A DNA stretch of 64,000 bases from Apodospora peruviana (taxonomy: Eukaryota > Ascomycota > Sordariomycetes > Sordariales > Lasiosphaeriaceae): contig JAUEDM010000001.1 in assembly GCA_033439685.1 (NCBI GenBank), positions 4,154,001 through 4,218,000 of the forward strand, in the 5' to 3' direction. A model generated the notes under the pieces. The model worked only from the letters and a program-made list of their open reading frames with translations, did not search any database and was not told the origin of the DNA. The translations under genes and the position numbers were made by a program. Shown piece by piece: positions 19,817-31,237 of the stretch. The stretch's first letter is position 1. The number at the start of each line of letters is the position of its first letter.

Positions 19817-21489
19817 CAGATGTGGCTGTTTTACTCTGCCCGAGCTTAACGTTTTTTTCTAGCCGAAAGGAAGAGTGCCGACGTCGACTACCCTTGGTAA
19901 CTGGCCGCTGGACGCATTGATCAGACAGAAACAGAGTATGTGAATAGGTACCTAGGCGTCTGTTGGCAGGGCGTTTCTGGTTCCCCTTTGAGCGGAAGGT
20001 TTCCGTTCCGTCAGTTGGCACCGCGCAGAAACTCCTTTCATGAAGCCCGATCCGTACGAGTCAACTATCGGCCTCGCATGTTCATCAAGCCCGACACGTT
20101 GGATGTTGCAGAAACGCCGGCTTGCACAGCTGCATGTGATTATATGGTTTAATTCCATGATTCTACTCGGAAATCTTCGTAATCGCGGCCGGCACGAGGT
20201 AGTCATCGACCAAAGTACCCAATATCGGCGGGCTGGTTGCAACGTGAATCATTAGATCGAGCAGAAGGAAACCTACATTTCAACAAAACGAGGTTGAGAT
20301 AAGGTAAGTACTGATACTTGATCACTACTTTCTGCAGTGGTATTTGTGATCGAAACGAACAAAGACGAGGCCAAGGTACAGATGGCACAGCCAACTACTG
20401 TAAGAGGATAGGCCCGGTGGGTTCTGTTGGCTGCATGTGGCTTGCCTGAGCAAGTATGCGCCGATGAGGCACCGTAAACGAACTGTTTGGAATCATCGTC
20501 GTACGAAGGTCCGGCGGCCGCCTCGATGTCAATCATGGATGTCGGCGGGGAAGCAGGATGTTAGGTCGTATTAGTAAGGGAGTTACTAATGCCAGCCGGT
20601 AAGAGGGAGGAGGGTTGACGTTGGACCTCTGTTTACACCACCTGCACTGCAAATTTGGTAGGTAGTTGATGTATGCATACGACCACCAGGCATTGATCGT
20701 CACACTATTCATACGCCTCACCTCACTCGGGTACATGCAGATATGATAGGTACTTACTATCGGGTTCGGGCCGTTCCATGTTGTATAACACCAAAACACC
20801 AAGCTGGGCAGCCCTCGACCCCGAAAACAGTAAGCTATGTCCGACTGCAAAAATGTTCTGATGTCCAACGTCTATTTCTGTTGTCGTGGTAGATTTTCGT
20901 GCGCCGCAAGTTTGCTTCCGATATATTGGACTCATCAGTCTGTTGGCGGTGAAGGCTGGACGTCGGCCGGAGTGTTTTATGTTTCGTTGATTCTTACTGT
21001 AAGCCAGCCTACATGGTGATAATGTTGCATATCCAGGACCGGAAACTTCTTTCTTATTCGATGGAAGTCGGAGGCCAAGACCTGCATGATGCTTGTCATG
21101 TGGGTGAGTTAACTCGAGGTATAGTGGGATAGAAGAATCTCCTCGGCACACGCAGTGTGCTTGTGAATTTTCACAGTCCAGCACCGGACGAAAGTGACAA
21201 CTGGATCGCCGACGGCATCTAATCTGCCCCGAATTGAAAGGCTGCTGCTGGCACCGGCAACCAAGGTCAGAGAGCTGGATATCGGAATGAAGAACGAATC
21301 ACTGAGCCAGGCTAGGCAGCTGGTCGATTGAGGAATCTCAGTGAAGCACACCCACTTACAAATTTGTAAACTGAAATGAACATTCGATGGTATTAATATG
21401 TTGTCTTTTACGTTTTACGTTTCACGCGCCTCCCCAAGTGGAGATCAAGCAAACCTATCAGACGTATACCATCGGACTTTGCTGCAACT
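19817..21489. promoter_or_regulatory. Bidirectional promoter, O-methyltransferase 1 / NRPS-like synthetase
   Basis: 1673 bp between divergent cluster genes, without a supportable gene (open frames are short and lack family features). Two CGG/CCG inverted motifs of the kind bound by Zn2Cys6 dimers are visible: CGGCGGCCG at 20512-20520 and CGGGTTCGGGCCG at 20761-20773. Confidence 0.5.
20761..20773. promoter_or_regulatory. Possible Zn2Cys6 dimer site, CGG-N7-CCG
   Basis: CGGGTTCGGGCCG lies mid-way in the shared promoter of O-methyltransferase 1 and the synthetase. Zn2Cys6 proteins of the Gal4 type bind such inverted CGG triplets. Short enough to occur by chance; only suggestive. Confidence 0.25.
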
Positions 21490-22506
21490 ATGGGTATTCT
21501 GGAGATCCTAGTGCATGCATTTTCAAGCCTTTCGTTTCGGCGCCGCGCCAAGGAACATGAACAGGCACCGCACCGGCTTGCAAACCCTGAACATCAGGAC
21601 GACCAACGACAAGGACAGAAGCAGCAGCAGCAGCAGCCATGGAACCGTCTTCAAGATGTTCTGAAAGCGAGAGCCAAGTCGTCGCGGAGCAAAACCCTTC
21701 TGCTATACTCCCTTGGCAGCGACGCCTCATCAACGCCAAACCAGGTCTCATATGGCGCACTGCACGACGCGGCGAGCGAAAACAGCTTGAAGCTCGCCGC
21801 TTTGGCCGGCTTTCGGGAGCACAGGCGCAGGCCAGTGCTCCTCCATCTTGAGGACCACTGGGATGCCATTTTATGGTTCTGGACCGTCATCCTCGCCGGC
21901 GGAGTGCCGGTTCTCTCGTCGCCACTGAGTAATGACGAGGATCACCGGAATAGGCATCTCCAGGGACTTTCCGAACTGCTCGAGTCGCCTATATGCATTG
22001 TAAGGACATCGTCGTTGCATTTATTCGATGGCGGCAATCACTCGCTGGAACTCCATACGGTCGAGTCTTTGCTTAGCAGCAGCATCGACGGCGGCAGTAC
22101 CTCCGCTGACTCGGCCACGCCCGATACCGACTGGGACCAAGACCCCTTGGCCATCTTGATGTTGACATCAGGTAGCACAGGCAACGCCAAAGCAGTCCGC
22201 CTGACACATAAGCAGATCCTCGCGGCAGTAGCGGGCAAGGCGGCGGTCCGGTCGCTTCCCCAAGAGGGCGCGTTCCTCAACTGGCTGGGCCTTGACCATG
22301 TGGCGAGCCTGGTTGAAATGCACATCCAGGCGCTCTGGCTCGACGTTGACCAGGTCCACGTATACGCGGCCGACATGGTGGCGTCGCCGCCGCTGTTTCT
22401 GCACCTGCTCAGTCGGCACCGCGTGGCTCGCTCGTTCGCGCCCAATTTCTTTCTTGCCAAGCTCGTGGCGGCGACTGCTTGTACTGCTGCTGCAGCTGCA
22501 GCTGCA

Positions 22507-22592
<86 letters not shown>

Positions 22593-24660
22593 GAAATGGG
22601 ACTTGTCAAACCTTACCGTCCTTGCCTCGGGCGGCGAGCTTAACGACCTCGAGACCTGTAGTGCCGCCGCGGCGCTGTTGGTCGGGTACGGGGCGCGGCA
22701 CCGCAACGTTATTACCCCTGGGTTTGGCATGACCGAGACGTGCGCCGGTGCCATTTTTAATCTGGACTGTCCGGACTACGATGTCTCACAGGGTCGAAGC
22801 ATGGCCTGTCTAGGGCGTTGTATGGATGGCATTGAGATGCGGGTTGTCGGGGAGGACGGGAGCCTATCACCGGTACTGCAGCCGGGCCATCTCGAGGTCC
22901 GCGGCGACGTGGTTTTCGACGGCTATTACCGCAACCCGACCAGTACGGCCGAGGCGTTCACCGCGGACGGCTGGTTCCGCACCGGCGACCAGGCGATCAT
23001 CGACAGCCACAGCAATCTGTGTTTGACCGGCCGGTTGAAGGACGTGATCAACATCAACGGGGTCAAAATTGTCACGGCCGAGGTGCAGGCTGCGGTTGAA
23101 ACGGCTCTCAGGGGTACGTGTGCGGATCGTGTTGTCGTCTTCCCGTCCAGACCAGCGAAAAGGGTGGCTTGGACGGAGCAGGTCACGGTGGCGTATGTGC
23201 CGAGGGACTGGCCTCCGAGCGCTGAAGAGATGGCTCAGGTCGAAACCCTGGCTGTTCACGCATGTGTCATGGTCAACTCGGCGTGCCAGCGAGCTCTTGT
23301 TTTTGCGGTCGGTGCAGAATCGATACCATTGCTGCCGACGAGCACGCTCGGCAAGATCTCAGGGGCCAAGATGAGAAGGCTTTTGGAGACGGGCGTGTTC
23401 GACAAGGACGTTGCGTATCAACGCCAGATGGTCGACAGTTTTAGGCGCCAGCAGCAACCGAACTTTCCTGAACCCGAACTGAGCGCAGAGGAAGCTCTCG
23501 TGAGGTCGGATATTGCGCAGATCGGAGGCTCTGGAACCACTGCCGCCGCGACCGATGGCATCATCATGGGCATGGATACGTCCATCTTCGACCTTGGGTT
23601 TACGTCCATGGACGTAATCAGGCTCAAACACCGACTCGATTCCCGACTGGGCGTCACGGTGGCGGTCATGGTCATCATGAAGAATCCGACTATACGATCA
23701 CTGGCAGCGGCCCTCGCCAAGTTGACAATTCCCACTGGCGAAAGATCGGAAACAGCAGCATTAGCAGACTACGACCCAGTCGTCACCTTGCAAGCCGCCG
23801 GATCAAAAACACCGCTGTGGCTCGTCCACCCCGGCCTCGGCGAGGTTCTCGTCTTCGTCGGGCTCGCACACCACATGAGCGCCGACGACCGTCCCATCCA
23901 CGCCCTACGGGCACGGGGGTTTGAGCCAGGCCAGCCCAAGTTTGCGTCCATTTACGAGACGGTCGACACATACGTAGCGGCCGTCCGCCGGCGCCAGCCG
24001 CAAGGCCCGTACGCGCTCGCCGGCTACAGCTACGGCACGATGTTAGCGTTCGAGATGGCCAAGAGGCTGGAAGCTAAGGGTGACGGCAATGCCACCACAG
24101 TTGCCTTCCTCGGCAGCTTCAATCTCCCACCGCACATCAAGACGCGTATGCGTCAGCTCGGGTGGAACATGTGCCTGCTGCACCTCGCCCAGTTTCTCGG
24201 CCTGGTGGCGGAGAAATGTGCCGACACACTCGAAGCCGACTTCCAGCCCACTTCTTCGTCGTCGTCATCATCGTATCGGCACATGCAAAAGTCCCGCGGC
24301 GAGGCGCTTCAACAGGTCCTCGACCTCTCGGACGCGGCCCGGATGGCGGAATTGGGCTTGGGGGTGCACGACCTGGCGCGCTGGGCCGACGTCGCATACG
24401 GCCTGCAAAGCATGGCTGTCGACTACGAACCCTCGGGGAGTGTGGGCGTGATGGACGTCTTTCACGCTGAGCCGCTCAGGGTGGCGGCCTCGTCGCGCAG
24501 TGAGTGGGTGGATGAGCACCTGCGTCGCTGGGCCGACTTCTGCCGGACGCAGCCGCGGTTTCACGAGGTGGGAGGAGCGCATTACACCATGATTGGGCCA
24601 GACCATGTTCCTGCCTTTTCGGAAAAGCTGCGTGCGGCGTTGGCAGCCAGAGGGCTCTGA
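21490..24660 (+). CDS. NRPS-like synthetase, adenylation-thiolation-thioesterase
   Basis: Single exon, 1056 aa, with no condensation or reductase domain. Adenylation domain about 50-610: LTSGSTGNAKA near 222, GLDHVASLVEMH typical of aryl-acid-activating fungal members, GFGMTETC, and WFRTGD. Carrier DLGFTSMDV with the phosphopantetheine Ser near 705. Thioesterase from about 775: GYSYG (Ser near 847) and GGAHYTM (His near 1029). This A-T-TE layout is that of atromentin, aspulvinone, microperfuranone and terrequinone-core synthetases, which join two aryl pyruvates. An Asp8-Asn18 tract (about 341-366) from a GAC/AAC repeat interrupts the adenylation domain. It is the core enzyme of the cluster; substrate and product are not deducible. 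Confidence 0.93.
22509..22591 (+). repeat. In-frame (GAC)n(AAC)n microsatellite in the synthetase
   Basis: GAC codons followed by 18 AAC codons encode Asp8 then Asn18 within the adenylation domain, just after an Ala-rich stretch from CTG/GCA-type repeats. Length is likely to vary between strains. Confidence 0.9.
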
Positions 24661-25094
24661 CTTGGCTTGTTAGGACGAATAGGTATTTTTGGTACGTTTG
24701 CTGTCCCGGTGCTTACCATGCTGATACTATTCGAGTCGCAGTACATGTGAGCCAAATACAGGACAGTTGAGCCACGAGAACAGTTACTTTCCGAGCGCTT
24801 GAGTCTTTTCTCCCACACTGTGACGGCGTTCTTTCTGTGACGGCGCCTGCATAAGAATGACCCCCGTGAGTTGCCCACAAAGGTCATTAGTAAGTGAATC
24901 CCATGCAGCTTGCTGCATCTCATCGGGCGTCAGCACCGCACAGATGGGGAAAGGGGTTCATTCCGCGTGCATGTTGGTGAAGATTGCTTATCGTGACACC
25001 AATAAACATGAATCTTACATGAATCTGCTGGCTGTGAATAGCCGAATCGACTGGTACAAAGGATCAGCCTGCTTGTCGCCGGGGACGAACAAGG

Positions 25095-25160
25095 TTGGTC
25101 GGGGAGGCCCGCCATCCTCCCAATTTGGTCGGGGAGGCCCGCCATCCTCCCAATTTGGTC
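25095..25160. repeat. Direct duplication of a 30-bp unit with hairpin potential
   Basis: Two exact adjacent copies of a 30-bp unit (25095-25124, 25125-25154) and the first 6 bases of a third. Each contains GGGGAGG and CCTCCC arms that can pair around CCCGCCAT. Confidence 0.9.
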
Positions 25161-25295
25161 AAGGCTAGAGCCTCGATGATGGGGAACCCCCTTTTTGTTT
25201 TCGTCGGTTCGCCTCGTTGCAGCAATTGCATAGATACAAACCCCCGATATGTAAGGTACTTAGTTAACCTCTACATTCCATTATTGTGGGATGGT

Positions 25296-25375
25296 GGTCT
25301 CTAGGTCTCTAGGTCTCTAGGTCTCTAGGTCTCTAGGTCTCTAGGTCTCTAGGTCTCTAGGTCTCTAGGTCTCTA
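25296..25375. repeat. Perfect tandem array of octamer GGTCTCTA x10
   Basis: Ten uninterrupted 8-bp copies, 278 bp before the O-methyltransferase 2 start. No drift between copies, indicating recent expansion. Confidence 0.95.
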
Positions 25376-25652
25376 GGTAACCTGCTACTGCCAGAGCTAC
25401 CAATACTATTGAAGCTGTCTGAGTCCGGGCTTGACATGGTGTGACTGCACATGTGTTCTACCTTTGGTCTTGCCTGCCACGACCCTTTGATGCTGGGAGA
25501 CGACCGCTCAAGGACGGACAGCCACGTACTTACATTTATATAGAACTGCCTTACATGCAAGACACTTAGAAGTTAGCCATCCATGTCTTTGACTGGAAAT
25601 TCTAGCTCTGAACTCTACTCCACTGGATACCAGCTAGCCCTCACCATCAACC

Positions 25653-27096
25653 ATGGAGACTGCCTTCGACGAGATTGCACAGTTTGCAACCACGGCGGAC
25701 AGGGACACCCGCCGAAGCCTTATTGCCTCTCTGCGCAAGCTGGCAAACTCATTGGAAGACACTGTCGGCACAATACACAGATATGGACACATTGTAAGTC
25801 AACGACGTTAAGTAACCGTGGCGAGCAGCTGGTTAACCCGGCTTGCGTGACTTAGGATCTTGAAAAGGCTATGATTCAGATCGGCATGGATTTGGGCATC
25901 TTCAAGGTCCTGACCGGCACAGATGGCCCCTTGACCGTGGAGGAAGTCGCCCAGCGAACCAACGTCGATCCGCAACTTATGAGTAAGTACGACGACACCA
26001 AGACATTAAATTCTGCGGTATCCGCCTGACCAAAATACCAACGCTAGGGCGATTCTTGCGCTACTACAACACCATCAACGTCGTTACAGAAGTCTCAGCG
26101 GGCAGGTTTGAAGGCAACAACATCACCAAGAACCTCACGGAAAAGGTCCTCGAGGCCGCCCTGCATCACTAGTAGGTCCCACATACCTACCGTACGGTAG
26201 TCACTCCTTCACGTCAGTTGTGGACACTAAGACAAATAGCTATGAGCTCGTGAGCGGCCAGTACCGCACCATGCGGTCCTACCTCAAGGCAAACGGCTAC
26301 CAAAACCCGACCGACGAGACGCACACGGCCTTTCACGAGGCCTTCAACACGCACGTCCACCCGTTCCAGTGGATGACGGAGCACCCGCACCTGCTGGACC
26401 ACTTCAACACGTACATGGCGCTGCGGCGCCAGGCCGATCTCTCGTGGCTGACCGTCTACCCGGTCCGCGAGGAGACAGCCGGCGGCGGCATGACAGCAGA
26501 CCGGGCCCTGTACGTCAACGTCGGCGGCGGCATCGGCCATCAGTGCGCCGAGTTCCGCGAAACCTACCCGGATATCCCTGGACGCGTCATCCTGCAAGAT
26601 CTGCCGGCCACCATTGAAAGGCGCGCACTCCAGACGGCCGGGGTGGAGAATATAGCGCACGACTTTTTCGAACCGCAGCCTGTTAAAGGTGCTCCCAGGC
26701 CCCCTCCATATGTCATTGTTTTATGAGATACAACACTTACTGACTCTGTGACGACGGTTGTTATTGTATTCAGGGGCGAAATTCTACTACATGAGGGGCG
26801 TGCCGCACAACCACCCGCCGCACAGAGTCAAGCAGCTGTTTGCCAACATCAGAGACGCGATGGCGGCAGACTCTGTGCTGCTGGTTGACGAGACGGTGCT
26901 ACCGAGCACCGGAGTTGGCTTCATTGCCGCGTCGATAGACCTCACCATGCTGGGCGCGTTCGCGAGCATGGAGCGCACAGAGAGTGACTGGCGCGAGCTG
27001 GTCGAGAGCGTAGGTCTCGAGCTGGTCAGGTCGTATACTTACAATGCGAGTGACAACGAGACGGTGATGGATATACGCTTGCCAAAGTCGAGTTAG
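25653..27096 (+). CDS. SAM-dependent O-methyltransferase 2
   Basis: Five exons (25653-25793, 25856-25982, 26048-26171, 26240-26688, 26774-27096) give 387 aa. The start follows ACCATCAACC and opens METAFDEIAQF, as in short fungal COMT-like proteins. An N-terminal helical/winged-helix region (MDLGIFKVL) is followed by the SAM loop YVNVGGGIGH (about 221-230), ILQDLP, and YYMRGVPHNHPPH, which holds the catalytic-position His pair. The C-terminus ends in DIRLPKSS. All four introns are GT-AG, 62-85 nt. It is about 75 residues shorter than O-methyltransferase 1 and not a recent duplicate. Likely methylates a phenolic or enolic oxygen of the cluster product (inference). Confidence 0.9.
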
Positions 27097-28270
27097 TTAC
27101 CAGGTAGTTAGAGAGGTAGATAAGGTTCTCTATTTAGCAGATAAAGATGAAGGATGTTTTTGGTCACTAGTACTGACATCTAATGTTTTATTGAGCGTCT
27201 CTGTCAGCGACTAGCGCAGACAACTCTAATAACACAAGCATGTGGAGAACATGAAGAGTTAAGCTTGAAAGACTGCCTATACAGTAAACTTTCATGTCTG
27301 ATGATCGTTCACTGCAGCTAAATCTGTCAACATTCTACAACCATATGCAAGATACTAGTGATTGAAGGAAGAACTTGTGCTACTCTATGCTCCCGACCTT
27401 CAGTAGCCATCATTAATCAGGTTCCATCGGTGTGATCCATGCGAACACGTTCTGAAAAAACAAAGCACCAAGCATCAAAGCCAACACCGCAGAGGGGTGT
27501 ATTCTTCGGCATCACGCCACTGCGATGGACGGCGGGAAAAGGCGGGTAGCACACTGCGGCAAAGTAGTCATTATTGATGCAAGGCAGTGGCTGGGAGCTT
27601 GGATCTGACGGTTGTTCGAGTGGTTGGAAATCAATCTCGAGGAGTACAGCACACATGTAAGGAAACGTGCGAGGTGATAATCATGCCTCCCTTCGTTAAA
27701 TGCATAGGCACCTTCACAGCTAGATTCGGGTAATCCTAACCAATCTGACAGGTCCTGCTGTGCCATCGTTCGATGATTGCATGTAGTTACACAAAACACA
27801 CCAACCATCCGACAGCCTGGCTGGTCGACTAATACATCGGCTTGCTTGTCCGTTGCTGCATGTGGTTTTCTCAGGCGGGGGATTAACTACATGCATCCGT
27901 TGACGCAATGATCGAGTGGTACGTTTGTAGGGAGAGGTGACTTCACTTTCACAGACAACACACACCCCTTATCTCATGGGGTATTACGTTGGTGAATGGG
28001 TGGAGGACTAATTATCCGCATCTCCATAGGTCACCAGAGGCCGAGAAGACAAAACATGACATGCTCACATGCCAAAATCTGCAGCCAAGTTTGCCCGTTT
28101 GGCGGTCTAAAGCGCAGAAAGAAACTCGGGTCGTCGGGGTTTCTGACTCACGTACCACCACAGGGGCATTTGTTTCATAATACACACATGTGAATGTCAA
28201 CATTGGACCCCAAGCCGGTTACAAGGTCCCAATTGGCCTCGTAGCCAAGAACTCGGAAGAATAAGTCAAA
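27097..28270. other. Intergenic, no gene seen
   Basis: 1174 bp between O-methyltransferase 2 and P450-2. Short open frames only, none with recognisable family features. Confidence 0.5.
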
Positions 28271-29947
28271 ATGTTTGCGGCAAATCAGCTGTCGGTGGTG
28301 GCGGCGCTGGCCGCGGTAACCGTGTTGTTTCTACAGTGGCTATTATTCTCCAACAACAACAGCAAATCATCAAACAAGCAGAATGAAGAATTTTGGAGCC
28401 GACTCGACACAGTCGGGATTCCATCCGGCGGCATCATCCGGCGGGCCCGCGGTCTCATCGGGTCACTGACCTCGATGGCGCAAAACACGCACGAAGGGTA
28501 TAACAAGTTCTGCAAGGGACAGAACCGGCCGTTTGCCCTGCCCACCATGTGGACAGGCAAGGCGGTCGTCGTGCTGCCGCCATCGCAGCTGCACCTCGTT
28601 AACCGACCCGAGAGCGAGTTAACGGGCTTCTGGGCGCTGATCGAGAACATCCAGCTGCCGTACTTCATCCCAGACCGCGACGTCATCGAGAATGTCATCC
28701 ACTTTGAGGTGTCACGCAAGGACCTGACCCGACGCAATGTTGATCGCCAGGCCGCGCCGACGGCTGAGGAAGTTGACCTCGCTTTCCGCGAGCTTTGGGG
28801 AGACTCCAAGACCGCTGGAGAGTGGAAGATGGTGAACGGCTGGGACATGTGCGGCGCCGTCATCGCGCGCGTGGCCCTCCGCACCCTGGTCGGTTCGCCC
28901 ATGTGCCGCAACGAGACGCTGCTGGAACTGACGCGCAAGTTTGCCGACTCGCTGTTCGGCGCCGCCGCCGTCATCAACTGCACCCCGCCGTTCTTGAGGC
29001 CAGCGATCGGGCCCCTACTGGCGCTGCCGGCCAAGTTCTATGGCGCGCGCTGCCGCAGGATCATCATACCCCTGGTCAAGGAGCGGATACGCCTGTGGCA
29101 GCAGCATCAAAACAAGGACCCAAAGCAGAAGCACGGTGGAGCTGACGAGAACGACACGGAGCTGCCGAACGACTTCCTGCAGTGGCTGATCCCGCGCTGC
29201 GCAGGCCACGGGCCGGAACACATGGACCCGTCCAAGATCGCGATGCGCTTCCTCGCCCTCAACACCATGTTTGTGTTCGCCATGAGCTACGTCTTCTCGA
29301 GCACCGTAATCGACCTGTGCGCCAGCCCGGACAGGGACGAGTTCCTGTCGGGCATGGAGGAGGAGTGCCGGCGCGTGCTGGCCGATTACCACGGAGACGG
29401 GCAAGGCGGACTCGCCAACAAGGAGGCCGTCGACAGGCTGTACCGTGTCGACTCGGCCATCCGGGAGTCCATGCGCGTGTCCGACGTCGGCGTCGTCACT
29501 CTGCCGCGGGACGTCGTCGGTGACAAGCCGCTCGACCTTGGCGGAGGCGTCGTCGTACCGCCCGGTACCCGGCTGGTCTACCCGACCCAGTCGATCCACC
29601 TCGACCGGGACTACCATGACGATCCGCTACGGTTTGACGCCTTTCGGTTTTCCAGGCCGATGGAGAAGACCGAGCAGCACAATGATGCCCCGGGACGGGA
29701 AAAGGCGCGGGAGCTCATGGTCACGCTGACGCCCGGGTTCCTGGCGTTTGGGTACGGCAAGCGCGCCTGTCCCGGGCGGTGGTTCGTCGCGCAGACACTC
29801 AAGCAGGCGCTGGCGTACCTTGTTATGAATTATGAGGTTGGGCTTGCCGGGCCGGTGCCGAAGAGAAAGACGCTCCTGAATATGATGATTCCGCCTACCG
29901 GTGTCAAGTTGAGGTTTCGGAGGAAGGGTGATGAGCAGGAGAAATAA
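28271..29947 (+). CDS. Cytochrome P450 monooxygenase 2 with atypical I-helix
   Basis: Single exon, 558 aa. An N-terminal anchor (VVAALAAVTVLFLQWLLF) precedes an Asn/Ser-rich linker. ExxR is in RESMRVSD, and the haem loop is FGYGKRACPG with Cys at 500. The expected I-helix oxygen-binding motif (A/G-G-x-D/E-T) is not seen; the corresponding stretch, about 329-345, reads NTMFVFAMSYVFSSTVID. Fungal P450s of the ent-kaurene-oxidase-like type often deviate here, so the enzyme may still hydroxylate, or may catalyse an isomerisation or dehydration. It differs clearly from P450-1 in haem loop, intron content and length. Position suggests a tailoring role in the cluster. Confidence 0.9.
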   Translation: MFAANQLSVVAALAAVTVLFLQWLLFSNNNSKSSNKQNEEFWSRLDTVGIPSGGIIRRARGLIGSLTSMAQNTHEGYNKFCKGQNRPFALPTMWTGKAVVVLPPSQLHLVNRPESELTGFWALIENIQLPYFIPDRDVIENVIHFEVSRKDLTRRNVDRQAAPTAEEVDLAFRELWGDSKTAGEWKMVNGWDMCGAVIARVALRTLVGSPMCRNETLLELTRKFADSLFGAAAVINCTPPFLRPAIGPLLALPAKFYGARCRRIIIPLVKERIRLWQQHQNKDPKQKHGGADENDTELPNDFLQWLIPRCAGHGPEHMDPSKIAMRFLALNTMFVFAMSYVFSSTVIDLCASPDRDEFLSGMEEECRRVLADYHGDGQGGLANKEAVDRLYRVDSAIRESMRVSDVGVVTLPRDVVGDKPLDLGGGVVVPPGTRLVYPTQSIHLDRDYHDDPLRFDAFRFSRPMEKTEQHNDAPGREKARELMVTLTPGFLAFGYGKRACPGRWFVAQTLKQALAYLVMNYEVGLAGPVPKRKTLLNMMIPPTGVKLRFRRKGDEQEK

Positions 29948-30497
29948 AGGCTATCTAGGCTCGGGTTCCTTGTTAAACGTTACCAAGGTATATATGATCC
30001 GCTGCAAGCTCAAGTACCCGTGATTGTTTCGAAAATTGACCAGATGAAATATAACCCCCACAACCGGTTAGATGTAGGTCTATCACAACCCTTTCAGTCT
30101 CATGGTTATGCTACCTACATGTACCACCCGGTTCTGAAGAGGTTGAGTGAATGACTCCTGGCCAGAGCATCAATGAAGTAAACTGCGTTCTTCTTTTTTT
30201 CTACGCTTCTTGATAATTTATCAATTGGAAATAACTAATGGTACTCTCAATCGACTTAATATCCAGTACTATTCTTGTCCCTGTGAAGTTCCTAAGATAC
30301 ATCCTTGTCATCGTCACTGCAACACTACCTTAAGTACCTACCTACCTACCTACCTACCTACCTACCTACCTACCTACCTACCTACCTACCTACCTACCTA
30401 CCACAGCACCGTAAGGTACTCAAATCGCGCAATCCTGAATAAGAGTCAAATACATGTAACCAAAATACCAAAATCCCTACATCATCCGATGCAACCC
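29948..30497. other. Convergent intergenic region with TACC array
   Basis: 550 bp between the 3' ends of P450-2 and the rhodopsin-like gene; contains the TACC array at 30335-30402 and no gene. Confidence 0.5.
30335..30402. repeat. Tetranucleotide microsatellite (TACC)17
   Basis: Seventeen perfect TACC units, 68 bp, in the intergenic region beyond P450-2. Confidence 0.95.
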
Positions 30498-31191
30498 TCA
30501 GTGTCTAGCCACATGAACCCTCCCAACCGTCTCGGGTTCCTCATACGAGACAGTAAAGGCATCAACCCTCCTCACGTGGCCGTCCGTCACCAGGCTCTTG
30601 TTGCTGCAGGTATCGTCGTACGTCACCATCGGACCATTTATCTGATGCAGCGAGTCGCTGGGCCGACCAAGTTTGTGGGTGTTCATCTCCACGTCGTGGT
30701 ACGCGCCCGAGGCACCGATATGTCCATGTCTGCTGGTGCCATACGACCCGGACGCGCCAGACTTGTCTTCCGCCGACGAACCCTTCATGCTGCTCCAGGT
30801 ACCACCTCGGCTGCTGCCAAAGATGCTGGACAGGCTGAGGTTCCGCAGGTTCAAGAACTTGAGCTGGCTCAGCCCGGACCGCAGTGGCGGCACGCAGCCG
30901 AGCAGGACGACGCAGGACTGCTCTCCGGTGGACCAGAGCACCGTGAGCGAGGTCTTGTACTGAATGTCGTCGGTATCATTAGTGCCGCTGGTGGCCCAGA
31001 TCGTCTTGAGGATCGACAGCGCAAAGGTCAGGATGGACACGCTCATGACGAGAATCAGGCAAACGCGTTGGTGGAGGGCCATGTTAAGCCGCCAGATAAT
31101 GGCGACGGGCAGGATGACGTAGGCTAGGTCCGCAAATGTATACGACGCTGTTTGTTTTGTCGAAGGTGTCAGGTTCTGAAACCCCTCCTCC

Positions 31192-31237
<46 letters not shown>

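Larger units (their letters stand above)
24661..25652. other. Intergenic with two tandem-repeat arrays
   Basis: 992 bp between the synthetase and O-methyltransferase 2, both on the plus strand. Holds a 30-bp duplication (25095-25154) and ten copies of an octamer (25296-25375). No gene seen. Confidence 0.6.

Noticed and set aside
25296..25375. CRISPR-like or telomeric array
   Set aside because: Contiguous 8-bp units without spacers, and unlike the TTAGGG telomere repeat of filamentous fungi; a simple tandem repeat.
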